From NCBI GenBank assembly GCA_013399875.1, contig VXAZ01003832.1:1755255-1819254 (forward strand): a stretch of 64,000 nt of DNA, given 5' to 3'. The position numbers and the translations under genes are program-made. Position 1 is the first letter of the stretch. Every line of letters starts with the position of its first letter. Positions 12,501-26,039 of the stretch are shown here, in pieces. The stretch is from Gymnorhina tibicen. Its lineage: Eukaryota; Chordata; Aves; Passeriformes; Artamidae. The notes beneath the pieces were generated by a model. The model made no database searches and was not told the origin of the DNA. It was given only the letters and a program-made list of their open reading frames with translations.

Positions 12501-15289
12501 TTAGATTTTAACTATATGCTAATCTGAAAAGGGGGGGAGATTGTTTCATGCTTTCTCAAGGCCTGCTAATAAAGACTGCATATCCCACAAAAATACTAAT
12601 TGAGATCAACATAACTAACTTTTATTACTGAGTATATCCGTGTGGCTTAAGGTGCAGAACTTCTACAAATGATGGACTTTTTGAAACATTTAAATTTCAT
12701 TTGAAAGTACCATTTTTGCTTCCATGGCATGACCAGTGATTTATACCAACCATTTTCCAAGCAGACATGGAGAGAAAAGCAGTGCAGAGAAGAACATAAC
12801 TACAGTAAAAGAAGTAGACCAACTCATAAAGGCTTCACCTGTACTGTGTGGTTTCAAGATACAGCATTAAAATCAAAGTCTACCTTGGTCTCAAAATCAA
12901 ACCAAAGACCTTCTAGAAGCAGCAGTATAAAAACTTTTTCACCTTCAACATTTCACTCAGACTTTGCCCATGGACTCATACAAACTCATAACTGTCTTTT
13001 TTTCTTTTACAGATTGTACTGATAATTTCATTTTTAATCCTAACAAATTTACCGCAGTGATGACCAAAGAAAAGATAGAAAGCTTATCAGTACAATCAGC
13101 AGTAAAATAGCTGCAGTGCCATTTTAACTCATGACCTCATCTTTGAAAAAAAAAATTATTTTTCAGACACGTTTCTCCTTAAAGAAAATAAACATTCTTC
13201 AGGCAGTAATGTCAAATTTAAGTAACTGGAATAAGGCCAGCACATCTGATGTATCCATAAGATTAGGAGATTAATAACATCCAAACCAGCCTCACCCTTG
13301 ACTATCAGACATGGGGTGGCAGATCCCAACACCAGAGGAGCATTGAGTCAGAAGGGAGCAGAGGACAGCTGCACAACTAATTGGATGTGTCACTCCAGTA
13401 CCCAGTCCCAGTGCAGCAATCAGCTGATGTACAGCCATCACTGAAAATTGCTCTAATTTGGTGGTTATCACCTATCTTGCTAATATCTTGGTAGCAGGAA
13501 GAAACATAAATATGTGCTTAAATATGCTGTCCACATCACACAAAAGTTGAAGGCCAATCTTACTTCCTTTACATCAATTACTCCAATAGAAAATTGGTAT
13601 GGAGGCAGTTCTGTTGAACCTGACCTTCGCAGCTGCATCACTGTCTGCAACCACTGACCAAAATTACAGCATACAGACTGTTCCACTCCTTCCCATATCT
13701 CAATTTTCCATGCACAGCCACCAAAATTCATCTTTGGAGTTTTGACTAATACAAGTATTGTCACATGGATTAAAATGTAATTAGGGAGATTACTTAGACT
13801 TAACTGTTTCGGAAAGGCTCTGTGTTCCAGCATGGTTTACAACTGCTTTACAGGTAAAGCTGTCCCTACGCAGAGTATACTGAACCTATGAATAATCACT
13901 AGTACCTCCTCATGTCTCTGAAACAGCTGAAGACCAAAGATCTAATAAGAAGCCAGAATAATACCCATATACTCTCCCCCATTATGCATCACTTCAGAAG
14001 TTCTTTTCTGCAACAAAGTACACCTTCAGTTACTTCTAGAGATTATATGTTCACAAGTTCAGAAAGGGATTCATCAAAATGCTCAAAAAATCGCAATGTG
14101 CTTTAAAATCTGAGCAAAGCTGCACAGGAATACCCAACAACGCAATGAGATGTGGGAAGCAAATTAATTTTAATTGGCCAAAGATGCCCACCTGGAGCTG
14201 CTAGTCATTTCTGCATTGACACTGGAACTTCAAAGAGCACCACAGTGAAAATACACATTCCTCTTGAAGATGCACACCTAACATCCATCTTAGAAAAAAC
14301 TTACTTTCTGTCCTGAGAAGCATTTCAGACATTATAAACATGATTTCTGTTATGGCTTTTGTTTTGTTGATTCGGGGTTTTTTGTTGTTTTCAGCTTGAA
14401 AGGCACTTTACCCTTACTGAAGCAAATCACTCCTTTCCATAGTGCACTGTCAATGACAGTCCTGCATACTAAAATGGTACTAAGTCTTCACAATGAGATT
14501 GTCTGTTGGTGCCCAGAAACACATCTGCAAGAAAGGGTTTATTCAGAACTAGGTTTTTACACTAAAATAATAATGTTCATATTCCCTCTCCCTTACAGGT
14601 GCTGCTGATTACAGGCTCAAGATGAAGCATTAGCAGAGGCTGGTTTGGAAATACAGACCTTAAATATTACCCTTTTATTTAACTGTTCAGCTTCTGATCT
14701 GACTCTTGGCATCTGCACTTCATAATCAACAAACCTTTCCAAAAGCTTTCATATTTTAATTACAGATACAGGCAGAAATAGTTCAACAGAACATAGGAAA
14801 AAAGACCTTCGCACTCATCATGGGGCTGGCAGTCTCTGAAACCCTGCCTGCCTACTTCACCCAGCAATAGGCGGAGTGCTGTTGGATGGGAATTTACCAT
14901 GTCCTCTGGTGATACTAACTAGAATTTCCCGAGGTTGGACACACACCTGTGCCCGAAGTCACCCCGTGCAACACTGCTGTGCTTTCTGCACGCAGCTGTG
15001 TGCCTGTGGAGCACTTCAGTGCGCAGGACAGACTAATTTCTGAAGCTCTTACCTAGCAATGATGCAAGCATACACTCAGCTTTTAGGAATGAAAGGACCC
15101 TAGAGTTTAAGTGTACCATCCGCACACATAATGGAAAATGGCATTTGTTTAATGCATATGCTTGTCTTTAAACATAACCTCTGGGCACCAGTGTTACATT
15201 AACAGTGTCCACCATCAGTCGGGATGAAAGAGTAAACAGGACTGATAAACAATAAGCAATTTCTTTCTGATTAATTTAACAAAAGCATT
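9539..15289. other. Intergenic, no gene seen
   Basis: No convincing exon or RNA gene was found. Two AT-rich, homeodomain-motif-rich blocks (12,425-12,725 and 14,150-14,235) look like possible conserved non-coding elements, which is inference only. The minus-strand open frame at 13,480-13,833 (117 codons) resembles no known family. Confidence 0.55.
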
Positions 15290-15800
15290 CATGTTGGAAG
15301 GGAGCTCTGGAAGTCATCTGGTCCAACACCCTACTCAGAGCAGGGCCAACTACAGCAGGTTGGTCAGTGCTGCATCCAATCAGGTTTTGAATATCTCCGA
15401 GGACAGAGATGCCACAAACCCCCTGGGCAGCCTGGTCCAGTAGTCAGCCACCCTAGAAAGAATAAATTTTTACTGCATTCAAACAGATTTTCCCGTATTT
15501 CAGTTAGTGCCCATTGCTTCTCATCCTGTCACTGGGCACACTGAGAAGAGCCTGGCTTCATCTTCTTTACTCACCTCCCCATTAGGCCATTACACACATC
15601 CCCCTGAGCTTCCCTTCTCCAGGCTGAACACTCCCAGCTCTCTCAGCTTCTCACTGTATGTCAAGACCTTTGATCCTCTCCACGATGCTTTGCAGGACAC
15701 ACTCCACTCTCTTGTAGTGAGACCGACAAGCGTAGACACAATCCTCCTGCTGTGTCTCACCAGGGCTGAGCAGAGGGGAGCAGCATAAGTGAGCATGTAA
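15290..15800 (-). mobile_element. CR1 LINE fragment, minus orientation
   Basis: Read on the minus strand this is the 3' part of a CR1 retroposon: the end of ORF2 followed by the 3' UTR. The minus-strand frame around 15,590-15,796 carries the recognisable CR1 ORF2 C-terminal string EKLRELGVFSLEK. The complementary plus strand shows the familiar CTTCTCCAGGCTGAACA (near 15,615) and TTGGAAGGGAGCTCTGGAAG (near 15,295) blocks. The element is 5'-truncated and its frame is interrupted. No clean terminal ATTCTATG repeat or target duplication could be delimited, so the ends are approximate. Confidence 0.85.
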
Positions 15801-18800
15801 TTTTAACTAGATTCAGTGTTGCACACACCCTTCCCACACAGCTGAGAAGGAATAAGCAGTCTAAAAGAGAGAGCAATCCTTTCTTATACTTCTGAACTAC
15901 AGAACCTGAATTTACACTTCAAAATGTTGTCAATTTATTAAGTTCATGCTGCTGTGAAAGTAAAATCACTTTCATCCTGAGATGTAAATCTGAATTAGCA
16001 AAATCGCTGGGCTTGTTACATAATCTATAAAGTAAAATATCATCACAATTGTCCTTTCACTTGCCCAAGCTTGTCATCCTGATGCCAAAAGCAGTACACG
16101 TGGAAAAGTATATTTCTACAGTATCAGAGAATTACAAAAGGAAATAAAATCATAATTCATATAAAACTATTATGACCTCCAGTCTTCAGGACTTGCAATG
16201 CAATAGCATCAAATTTACCCTTAGAGACTTTTACTAATAGCTAACCTAATAGTTAATAATAATAGTAGTTAATGAGAAATCTACAGGACTCCATTTTTAT
16301 ATTGTATATATATAAATTACACACATATCCGTACACATGATTCTAAAAAAAGACCCAGTTCATCTTAGATCGACTTCTGAGTAAGCACAGGAGTAAATAT
16401 AGCTTAAGTTTGAAACTCTTCCTGTGGTGATTCATTTGTTTTTGCCATGTGTCTTGTGCAATAGGTTCTATACATTAGGGCAACGAAACAGCCTTCCTCT
16501 GCGTGGGCAGAACCTAGCGTGCTGTCAAGGCTACTGAAACATGAGCAGAAATAAAAAAGACTAAAACCAGCTTTTGAATGCAAGATATTTTACATGTAAC
16601 TTAGAATATAGACTTCCTGCCTTTTTTTTTTTTTGGGAAGCTGAACTCCACCTTACCAGATCACACAGTTCAACTCTTTGTACCACGAATTTATGTAAGA
16701 CTCTGCATTACAAAAATAACTGAGGTAAAGGGCATTTTTAAAAGAGCACCAGGGTACTTATTAGAACAAACCCACTTGCACCCTAACATGAATACAGGTT
16801 CAGTCTGGCTTTTTAAAAAAAGCTGGACTTCTAACTCCATATAACTTTATAATTCCTAATGCTCAATATTTTAAAACAGGACTGAAAAAAAATAGCAATG
16901 GCAAAACACATCCACTTTCTATACTACAAGGAGAAACCCTTTTAAAGCAATGTGGTCCCATTTTGTGATTCAAAATCGATACCTTCAGGACTGTATATAA
17001 CACCATACGAATGGATGCCTAGAAGATCCCCTACAAGAAATGCTGGAGTGACATGCTCCATGTCCCAGGAGGCAATCTGCTAAATATGCATCTGGTTAAC
17101 ATCAAGTAGTTGCCCTTTTCGGGATTATAACTTTTTGTTTGTCATCTGTGACTATACACCTGTCTGTATAGATAGATATCTCTCAGCAAAGGTTTACAAC
17201 TACAGCAGTAGGCAAGTGCAAGCTCACTCTATGCATTGTGAAAACATTTCTTAGTGGGATACATTAGTTTGCACACAGCATAGCACATCATACATACCCC
17301 AATCCCATACCTGTTCTGGCTTATTTCTGGCTCCGAGGGTGCACCAGGCACCTCAGTGCCACAAAACTGGTTTGGTTCCTATTCTCATGTTTTAGGTATT
17401 TGACTCACAGTTTTGCTTTCTTTAGATTTTTCCGGATATAGTTATGAAATACTGGTTAGTCAAAAATCCCATTTTTCTAGCAGTTATTCATGAAGTTGGA
17501 GTTGAAATTTAAAAATGCCCATATGAGCCTTCTTTACTGGCTCTTAAAATTCCCGTGTTAAGTTCTTCAGGTTCAGTAGAAGGTTGTAATTATAAAGGAA
17601 GCAGGAGAAATTTTCTCAAGTTAAGGTAAAACTCTCCCAATGAAGTTCAGCCAAAGCAGAAGGTATTTTCAAGTCCAGTCCTAACAGCATTTTATCTACC
17701 TGCCCTACTCCCCCTAGCCCCCAGCCACCAGTTTCTGGTACTCAGGTCCATGTACCTGTATGGAACTGTACTGATTCAGTTCAGTGACAAACAGGAAGTG
17801 TTTTGAAAAGTGATTAATTCCTCAACAGTTACTACGTACTCCAAAGCAGTTACTCAATAGACAATAGACTCTCACCAGAATAACACTCTTTTTAATATAC
17901 ACACTGCTGATATTCTTCTTTGTGTTATAGGATCTCTGGGTACAAATTTGAATTTGACTTCTCTCTGCTTTACAGAAAGAACACAAATGATGTCAAATCT
18001 CTTTTTGTTCAGGTATAAAATCTGCTGCTAGACACTAGCTAGAACACTGAAGTTTGAAGGCACAGCCTTATTAAATATTAATATTCTGCTGGATTTTTAT
18101 ATTCCATTTCAATATATTTGTGGCCAATAACCATCCATTTTCCCTCACTTGCAGAAGCCGAGCAGGTGTGCAGGTAGCTGGTTACCAAGACAACATACTG
18201 GCAAGGGATTAGAGCAGACACTTGTATGTGTATAACTCTGAATAATGCAAACACTGTTAAGTGATACATTTTTCATTATTCGAATATCACATGATGTTTT
18301 ATGCCATTTAATATTTTTTTGCCTGTTGAACATGCTCCTGTTAAGAACCCAATTCAAACCTCACAAGCAAATGTAATTATAGTTTCATTACAACAATGAA
18401 AATACCACTTTACGCATTTCTTCCATGAGCTCAATAAGTAGTTATACAAACATCTGTTCCATTTCCTACATCTCACAGTTAGAAGAGCTAAGCACCAAGA
18501 CACAGATATTTATAAAAACAAAAGTAAGACGAAGAAATTAATCAGAACTTTATCAGATATATAAGCACTTCACCAAGACGGCTGGGTACTTTGACAAGGC
18601 ATGTCTTTGCAGTAATTTTCGCCTCATTGCTCTAGAGACAGATACCAGTCCTTTAGTAATGTCTTAAATTTTGTTTTGTTAAACTGTGGAAAGCACTGCA
18701 GAACATTTTAAAGTGTTATATCAACAAACTATGAATTACAGTGTTAAGCAACAACCTTTAATAAAAGAAATGAGCACAGGTAAGTAGAAACAACATTTTA

Positions 18801-21800
18801 AAATGTCATTCCATTCTTAGAGACAATTTGAAATGCACCTATTCAAAACAAAACCTTCGCAGAGATTTGAATATATACCACCACATCCTAATTTTAATGC
18901 TTCATTTTTATTTTACACATACTGCCAGAGGACAGAAAACCTATGTCTTTCTCCATACTTTTCATAGTAATAGCACATTTCAGCTGCACCAAAATATGTT
19001 GAGAAAAGCACGAAATAATGAGAAATGGCTCTTTTTTTGATCCACTACATACAAGATCAAACAGCTGCATTTTATAATTCAGCAAACCTCAATCCCCACT
19101 TTACCCATGACAATCGTCTATAATATGAGAGGGAGAAATGCTGGTTTCCTCACGTAGATGGAAAATGTTAAGTGCTACTGTCATTCTGTTTTCAGCAACA
19201 TGAAGGAGAAAGAAATACAAGTACATGGTCCTTCCAAGAGGTATTTCTAGGACTGAAAGTAGGAGCAAAATGTTCAAGTGCCTCTACTTTAAATTCGTAG
19301 ATTTCAAAATGAGGAAGATAAAACCTGATGTATTTTAATGGATACACCTGGGCTTTTCAAAGGCAAAGAAGAACAGAAAAGACAAGTTCACGTGCTTTCC
19401 ACCTCCCTTCTATACTGTAACTACTTCCTGCTATGAGCAAACTGCCTACCCTTGTCCAAAAGTGTAGCAACATTTATTCTGCCTCAACAAACATTTTCAG
19501 GTATGTTTCAAAATCAGATCTCCACAAAATACTTAAAATTACTTGGGTTTTATCTCATTTCAAACTTTTCACAGAGCTCAGAAGATACAGAGGCACCTGG
19601 TGGGTATTATAAGCATTTCTAATAGCTGAACCTATCCTCCTTTGAAATACCTAGTGGCTAGATAACTCACCTGTCCTGGTGCCTCTGAAAATCCTGCTAA
19701 AAACAAAGATGCTTTTGAAAAATCTGCACACCCAGGATCTAAGGGTAGGAGGGAATTAAGGGTAGAACCTCAATAGCTGAGTACTTAAAAACAGGCTCAG
19801 GCTGCTGAAGTCTGTGCAGGTGAAAGAAGTGTTTGTGTATTTCTCAGTACTGTGAGAAATAGGTTTTCAATATCACAGAGTAAACAAAAATTAGACTCAC
19901 TGAGCTTTGACATGCCTGAGCTTGAAAAAACCTTACTCTAGATCTTCACAGATGAAAGATGCAAACCCTGGAAACACTTCAGCACAGGTGACTGATCACT
20001 GGAAAGATCCCATTCAGTTCAATGAAGCAACTTGCATGGTCAAAATGATGCTTTTAATTAACTATTTCCAGGATTCGCATTTTTAATTTTGCTGCAGACT
20101 GCTCAGAAAAGATGAGAGACTCAACCTGTCAGCTGCTTAATTAGACTGGGTTTCAATTCTCAGACTAGCTTCCTCCAAAGCAACCGCCATCTGTTTCATG
20201 TTGCAAACTCCCCTAAGTGTCCCACACGGCTTGATACCGAATTCTAGAGAAATACTTCTTAAAATCAAAGATCAAACCATGCAAATGGACTCTTGTAGGG
20301 TTAATGCCTCCATAAGCTCTCTGAAGTCAGCGAGACTTTACAATGGAATTAATTTTTTTTTACCACAAAGCCCTTCCCTGCCCGGCCACTGGACTAACTA
20401 CCCAGTAAGGAGGGAAGATAAGAGACAATACAGATAATCAGAATTCCAGATAAAATAAAATTTATTGAAATTAAAAATGCTACAAGTCTATTTCATGGTG
20501 TAATTTTTAAAGAATCAACTAGTTCTGTGCTCCTATTGCTTTTCACAGAATATTTGTGCCTAACATGCAAAACAGTGGTATAATACACAGCTAAAGTTTC
20601 TTGTCATTAGAAGGTAGACCAGTATGTACCTCTTGACCCACCACAAGCATAAAGTGCTGGGGATACCTCAGCAAAAAGCCAAATGCCTACCTAGCCGCTT
20701 GCTCACTCCTCTTCAGCAGGAAAGGGGGAGAAAATAGGATGACAAAGCTTGTGGGGGGGAAATAATATTGCTTACCAATTACCTTCACAGGCAAGACAGA
20801 TTTGTCAGATGAAAACTCCTTCAATTTATGGTCAAGAGAAACACAGACAAACATTAAAGCAGCATCCTTCCTCCTTTCCCTTCCAGACTCAATTTCACTC
20901 CTCACACTCCTCCACCCTCCAACCCCTGAGCAGCACAAGGGAAACAGGGACATTAAGCCAGTACACAGTGGTTCCTCTCTACTACCCCCTTCCCTCTCGC
21001 TCTTCTCCCTTGCTCCAGCAGGGCCTCTTCCCAAAGGTTGCTGTTTTTAAGGAAAAAATTTGTCTGCAGTGTGGACTCCTCCTCAGGCTACAGTATCTGC
21101 CAAGGTACCATGATGCATCTTTTCCTCCCCCCCTCCTCCTCTCCTCCTCCTTCTTCTTCTTCACAAGGGACCTCTGTTTCCCTCTACTGTTTGTCACACT
21201 TCTCCCCCCTCCTCCTTTTCCTGTCCAGCATTTTTTGCCTCCTTTCTAAATAGTTTTTTACAGAGGTGCAACACTCATGGCTGATGAGCTCTACTGTGTC
21301 CTGCGGTGGGTCCACTGGAGCTGGCCATGTCCAGCTTGGGGCAGCCTCTGGGCCCTTCTCACAGAGGCCACCACTGCTGCTCACCACGCTCAAAACTCTC
21401 CAGGGATACCCAGTGCAATGACAAACACCTAGAAGTTCTTGGAAAGAGATAGAGATTGAACAGTGTATCAAAGTCTCAAATCTCAGACAGAAATCAGACA
21501 CCTTGTGGCGTCACCCACAAGGAATTACAGATTAGAGCAGGGAAAGAGAAGAAAACAACCCTTGTGATACAACATAAAGCTCTGGGGATGCTAAGGAACA
21601 GCAGAAGAGAATTACCTCTCTTGAAATAGGACCATAAAGCAAGTCACTTCATTTTAGCTCTTAGGGATGGGGGAGATAGTTTACTGAACTTAAAACCTGG
21701 TCATCTTCACAATATAACCACGATTTCTCAACTGCGTTTACAGCAGTAGCACTGCAAAAGGCCAAGCAGTGCTGACCTCAGTAGCAGCACAGAACTGTTT

Positions 21801-24800
21801 GTGCTGGAGACATCACAGGCCTGTGAATAATTACCCACTCTGCTCCAGCCTCTTCAGAGCCATTGCTTTATGAGATTTTGTGATTCTTAACCTTTATTTT
21901 ATTGTGCTCATATCATGATCAATTATATAGGTTTTAGGTTGGTGCATTTGCCCAAGTGTTTCTCATTTCACCTCTGCTGTTGTCAAACTTTGGTCTCTGA
22001 GATTTCTTCATTAAATGGCATACATTTGTATCAATATCCACTACATTTGCCTACAGCATTTCCCTTGCTGAAGGGGGCTCTCTTACATGCCTTCAAAGAG
22101 GGGCTTTCAAAAATATAACATAAACATGACTCTGTTCAATTTAATTACAGCGGAAAGACATATTCCCCGTGGTCTCTGGCAATCCAAACATTATAGAGCA
22201 GAGACTTCAACTAAGAGATAATCTGATTTTAAAAAATTGTTGGCAAACAGTTTTAGTTTAAGCTTCCATAAGACTCCAATATGTTATATTTTATTTTTAT
22301 TGAAGTTATGTATGTTATCTATTTAAGACTCTAGTTCCTCTTTTTTAATAATAAACCTAAAGCATTTAAACTAATAGCTTTAAAACATTCAATATCATCA
22401 ACAGCCACCCTATTAGCCATTATCACACACACATAGCTGCTTTTACAAACTGTGATGGCCTCCAGTAAACAAACTGGAAGAGAAATTAAATTTTCACACT
22501 AATATAAATACAACTCAGCAACTTCTCTTTCATAAATGATACTGTTTATATATCAAAGCGATATTTTTCAGGCAAAAGAAATTATAATATCCAATAGTAC
22601 CCTCTTTCCATATGTTTTGGGTGGTTTTTTTTGTTTCAAAGCACTGCTGTAATTTGATCTTCTAATTTATTACCATAGCCTGAAACTTCTGAATTGCAAA
22701 ACACTAAGTTCTGCATCCTGCTGTTGATTCTTCTTTAATGAAAGAGAGCAAACATTGGTGTTCATCCTCTCCAGCCTTTCAAATACCTTTTACATAATCA
22801 ACCTCATAGTTCTATTGATTCCTGTAGAGTTAAACTGCAGGATTTCTGATAAGGTTTTTTATCAAATCCAGTGCCACTCCAGAAACTGAGCATTAGCACT
22901 GTTTACAAAACTGCTGCACCATTTCCTCCCACTAACAGGGGAAAAAAAATAAGCCAACTATAAAGACTATAAAATCTAGTTTTCTTCCATGCTTTCAGTG
23001 TCTGAAATTGGAAGAATTGCAGTTGCTTCAAATCTCTTTCTTCACAGCAAGAGACAGTTACAGGCCCCTGTAAAGGTAACATTTTCAACTGAGAGCTCTT
23101 ACAGGGATTGTTTTTCCTGGACATCCATTTCTGTCACTGTATACGCGAGGATGATGAGTGCTACAGCACTCACAGTGACAATTTCTCATCATGTTTCCCT
23201 AACATGTCTGGCCTAATCATCCAGAGGGACAGCTAATTTATTTTATAGTTTTGGCTAAGAAGAGTGGCCAAAATTTAGTCTACTTGAAACTGAGGCAGTA
23301 TGGACGTAAGAAAACAAATGTAAAAACTTAGTAAGGATGTCAACTCATGCCTACAGGAGTATGGCATGACTCTAGTGTGCATACACGCTGAGACTGTGCT
23401 TTGATAGTCAAATGGGAAACAAGTAAATGCATTCTTTCTGCATCCACAATCATCTACTCTTCATGCTCACATTCAGCACAGATTTAAAACTTCCCAACAC
23501 CCTACAAAAATGTCCAGTTGTAGAGCAGAACAATGGAAGACAGAAATCTGGTGAGGAACAAAAAGGCTCAGGGATCAAGGGCACTGTCACATGGGCATGG
23601 AGGACCTGCAATAGCAGGGAGCTAGTTTGATTTGCTTTCTATGATGATTCTGAATATAGAAAGACATCTAGGATTTCAACTATGGCAAAAAAAAGACGAA
23701 ATCTTATTTAGTCCTGCTGGCTCCCAGTAAGCAAACAGCAGAATGCTTGAAGCCTAGCTAGATTGTTTATAATAACATCACAGTACAGACACACATAATA
23801 AAACATTTATTCCTTTCCCAAATACTAAGTAAACAGATAGCTAAAAACATGTAGCTTAAAGCTCTGGCTATAGGCTCCCCTCTACCTGCCAGAACATACT
23901 GAATGTCATCTTAAAAACACGCCGTCACACAAACACATACACCAGCCTTGGTAAGGGGAAACAGCCACCTACTGCAGTTCCAGCTAATCCAACCTACCTT
24001 TGTGTTACAGCGTCTGCAGTTTGCCCCAAGAGCTCTGCTTTCCCCAGCTGGTTAGTTTGGGAATTAATTTTAAAGACTTGAGATTACAGTACCAGGGTAC
24101 CAAACTATCAGACCTTTATGGAAAAAAACTGTGGCTTTCTGAGCAAAACCACAAGGCACATGGAGTCAGTTCAGGTTCACAGCCACTTGTCTCCTGCCCT
24201 GATTTAGTCCTAACAGGTTGGTTCTGATGCCTACAAAGACACCAGTGGATCTGCACAGAATACTTTAGCACTCTGCTTCTGGGAAGACTGGCTAACTTGG
24301 CATTAACATAGCACAAAATCTGGATTCATTTCAAGTTTAGTGTTCCAACCTGATAAACACCCTAGAAGGCCAAGCAGCTCTTTATGGAGCCAGCCTGGCC
24401 CTCTCAGGACTCACGTGGTCAGGCAATGTCCAGAAGCAGCAGTACTACTGAGATGACTCCAGAACAGCTTAGTTCAGTCTGAATCTCACAATACTGGTGC
24501 TACCAAACCCTGCCAGAGCTGAGCAGGTTTCACAAGGCCAGCCCTGCTTACAGTCTTTTGTTGTCTGATCACGCTCTGACAGCCGGAACGCGACTGTATC
24601 CCTGCACCAGGACAAAAGATGTGGACATCTTCCTCCACCCCTCAGTACTATCTCCTCAGGTCACAAACTGCTTCAGCTTCCAGAGTGCTACAGTTTGTCA
24701 GGTGGAGGGTTCACAGTGAGTGCATCTTACATGTGGCAGCAGACACAGACCTTTGAGTAAAGCTAGCAATGGCAGCATACCACGTACAATTTTATCTGTG

Positions 24801-26039
24801 CTCTTTTAAGCAAGGTGCCCTTATTTAATTTCTGTGCTTCCACAGAGGCACTAGAAGAAAACTAAAAATACCTCCCTGCTGCTTTGCAGTTTCAATTTGT
24901 TTTCAGAAGATAACAAAGAGTCTATGAATTGTCCACACAGAATTAGACTGGTGCAGTTTAGATTAATTCAAAACTCACTGTATAGTTACGTCCTTGGCAT
25001 GGAGCAATTAGAGCTGGCTAAAATTTTTCAAAACCCATGCTGCTTCTGCACCCACTCCAAGACTGGGTCACTCTTTATTGTGTGAAATATCTTCTGAAAT
25101 AAAAAGCTGACACTGAAAGTCTGCAAAGCTCCTAATTGCTAGACTTTTTAAAAAAACCCCAGAAAGATAGATCAATGCATTTAAATTCTTCCCCCAAAAA
25201 ACACGGTAAAACTCTGGGGTTTATTTTGTGATCTGCACCACTGGCAATGGAATTGCTCTAGAATATTTCAGAAATATTGAGCCTCTTCTTCAGAATGTGA
25301 GAGAAAGCCCAGTACTAAAAAGTATCTAGCTTCAGATTAATTAGATACTCTACCTGCAGTCTGTAGTACTTTTTACCAACATACATGCTTTCATTGTCTT
25401 CTCTTTTTTATTTGAAAGACAACCTCCATCATCCTTCTGCTTTCCCACAGTCATTTCCTTTACTTCCACAAAGTCACTAAAAAAGCAGAGACCCTTCATG
25501 ACGTGTGCAGTGATGTTGAATCTCTTGAAGGAAGCAGTGACAGAGCTATTATACCAGCTTTTACCCCGAGGGAAGAATGTCTGGTAAGAGAAGGGTCCAG
25601 CACAGGATAACTTCAAGGAGAAACAGTAAAGAGAGATCTTACACATGGAAAAGGGTAACTGCTGAATGTGTTCTGCTGTCCTAAAATTCACAAGCACGTG
25701 TGTCCTCAGAGTTCGTGAGACAGATAACAGATAACAGCAGTGCTGCTGAAGATGAACCAGACAGACTGCAAAGAGAATACAGATAATGAGTCAGTCCTTC
25801 AGCCACATTTTAATTACAAAAAGAAACAAAAAAAATCACCAAAAAACCAAAAACCCACAACAACAAAGAAATTACCACAGTAAGCACATGAAAGAAGCAT
25901 GAAATTCTTCACTGGAGTAGGATAGACTTCATGTGAAATGTACACACAGCTCCCAAAAGAAATTACTGTCGCCACTCATTTTCAAAAAAACCCAAACTGA
26001 TGCTGAACAGTGGAGCAGACACATGACAGCTAATAAGAA
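15801..26039. other. Intergenic, no gene seen
   Basis: About 10 kb without a supportable gene. It includes a pyrimidine-rich tract (21,117-21,162), a GC-richer repeat-like segment (about 21,265-21,430) and a homeodomain-motif-rich block (20,030-20,190). The open frames at 20,749-21,249 and neighbours are products of the pyrimidine bias (Ser, Pro, Leu and Phe runs) and not credible proteins. Confidence 0.5.
21117..21162 (+). repeat. Polypyrimidine (C/T) tract
   Basis: About 46 uninterrupted C/T bases made of CCT, CTC and TTC units sit inside a wider pyrimidine-rich zone (20,860-21,250). Such mirror-like tracts can adopt triplex (H-DNA) structure. No function is implied by the sequence alone. 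Confidence 0.8.

Noticed and set aside
15507..15788. Plus-strand frame of 93 codons
   Set aside because: It is the antisense shadow of the CR1 ORF2 C-terminus on the minus strand.
20749..21249. Overlapping frames of 166 and 82 codons
   Set aside because: They are explained by the pyrimidine-rich tract.
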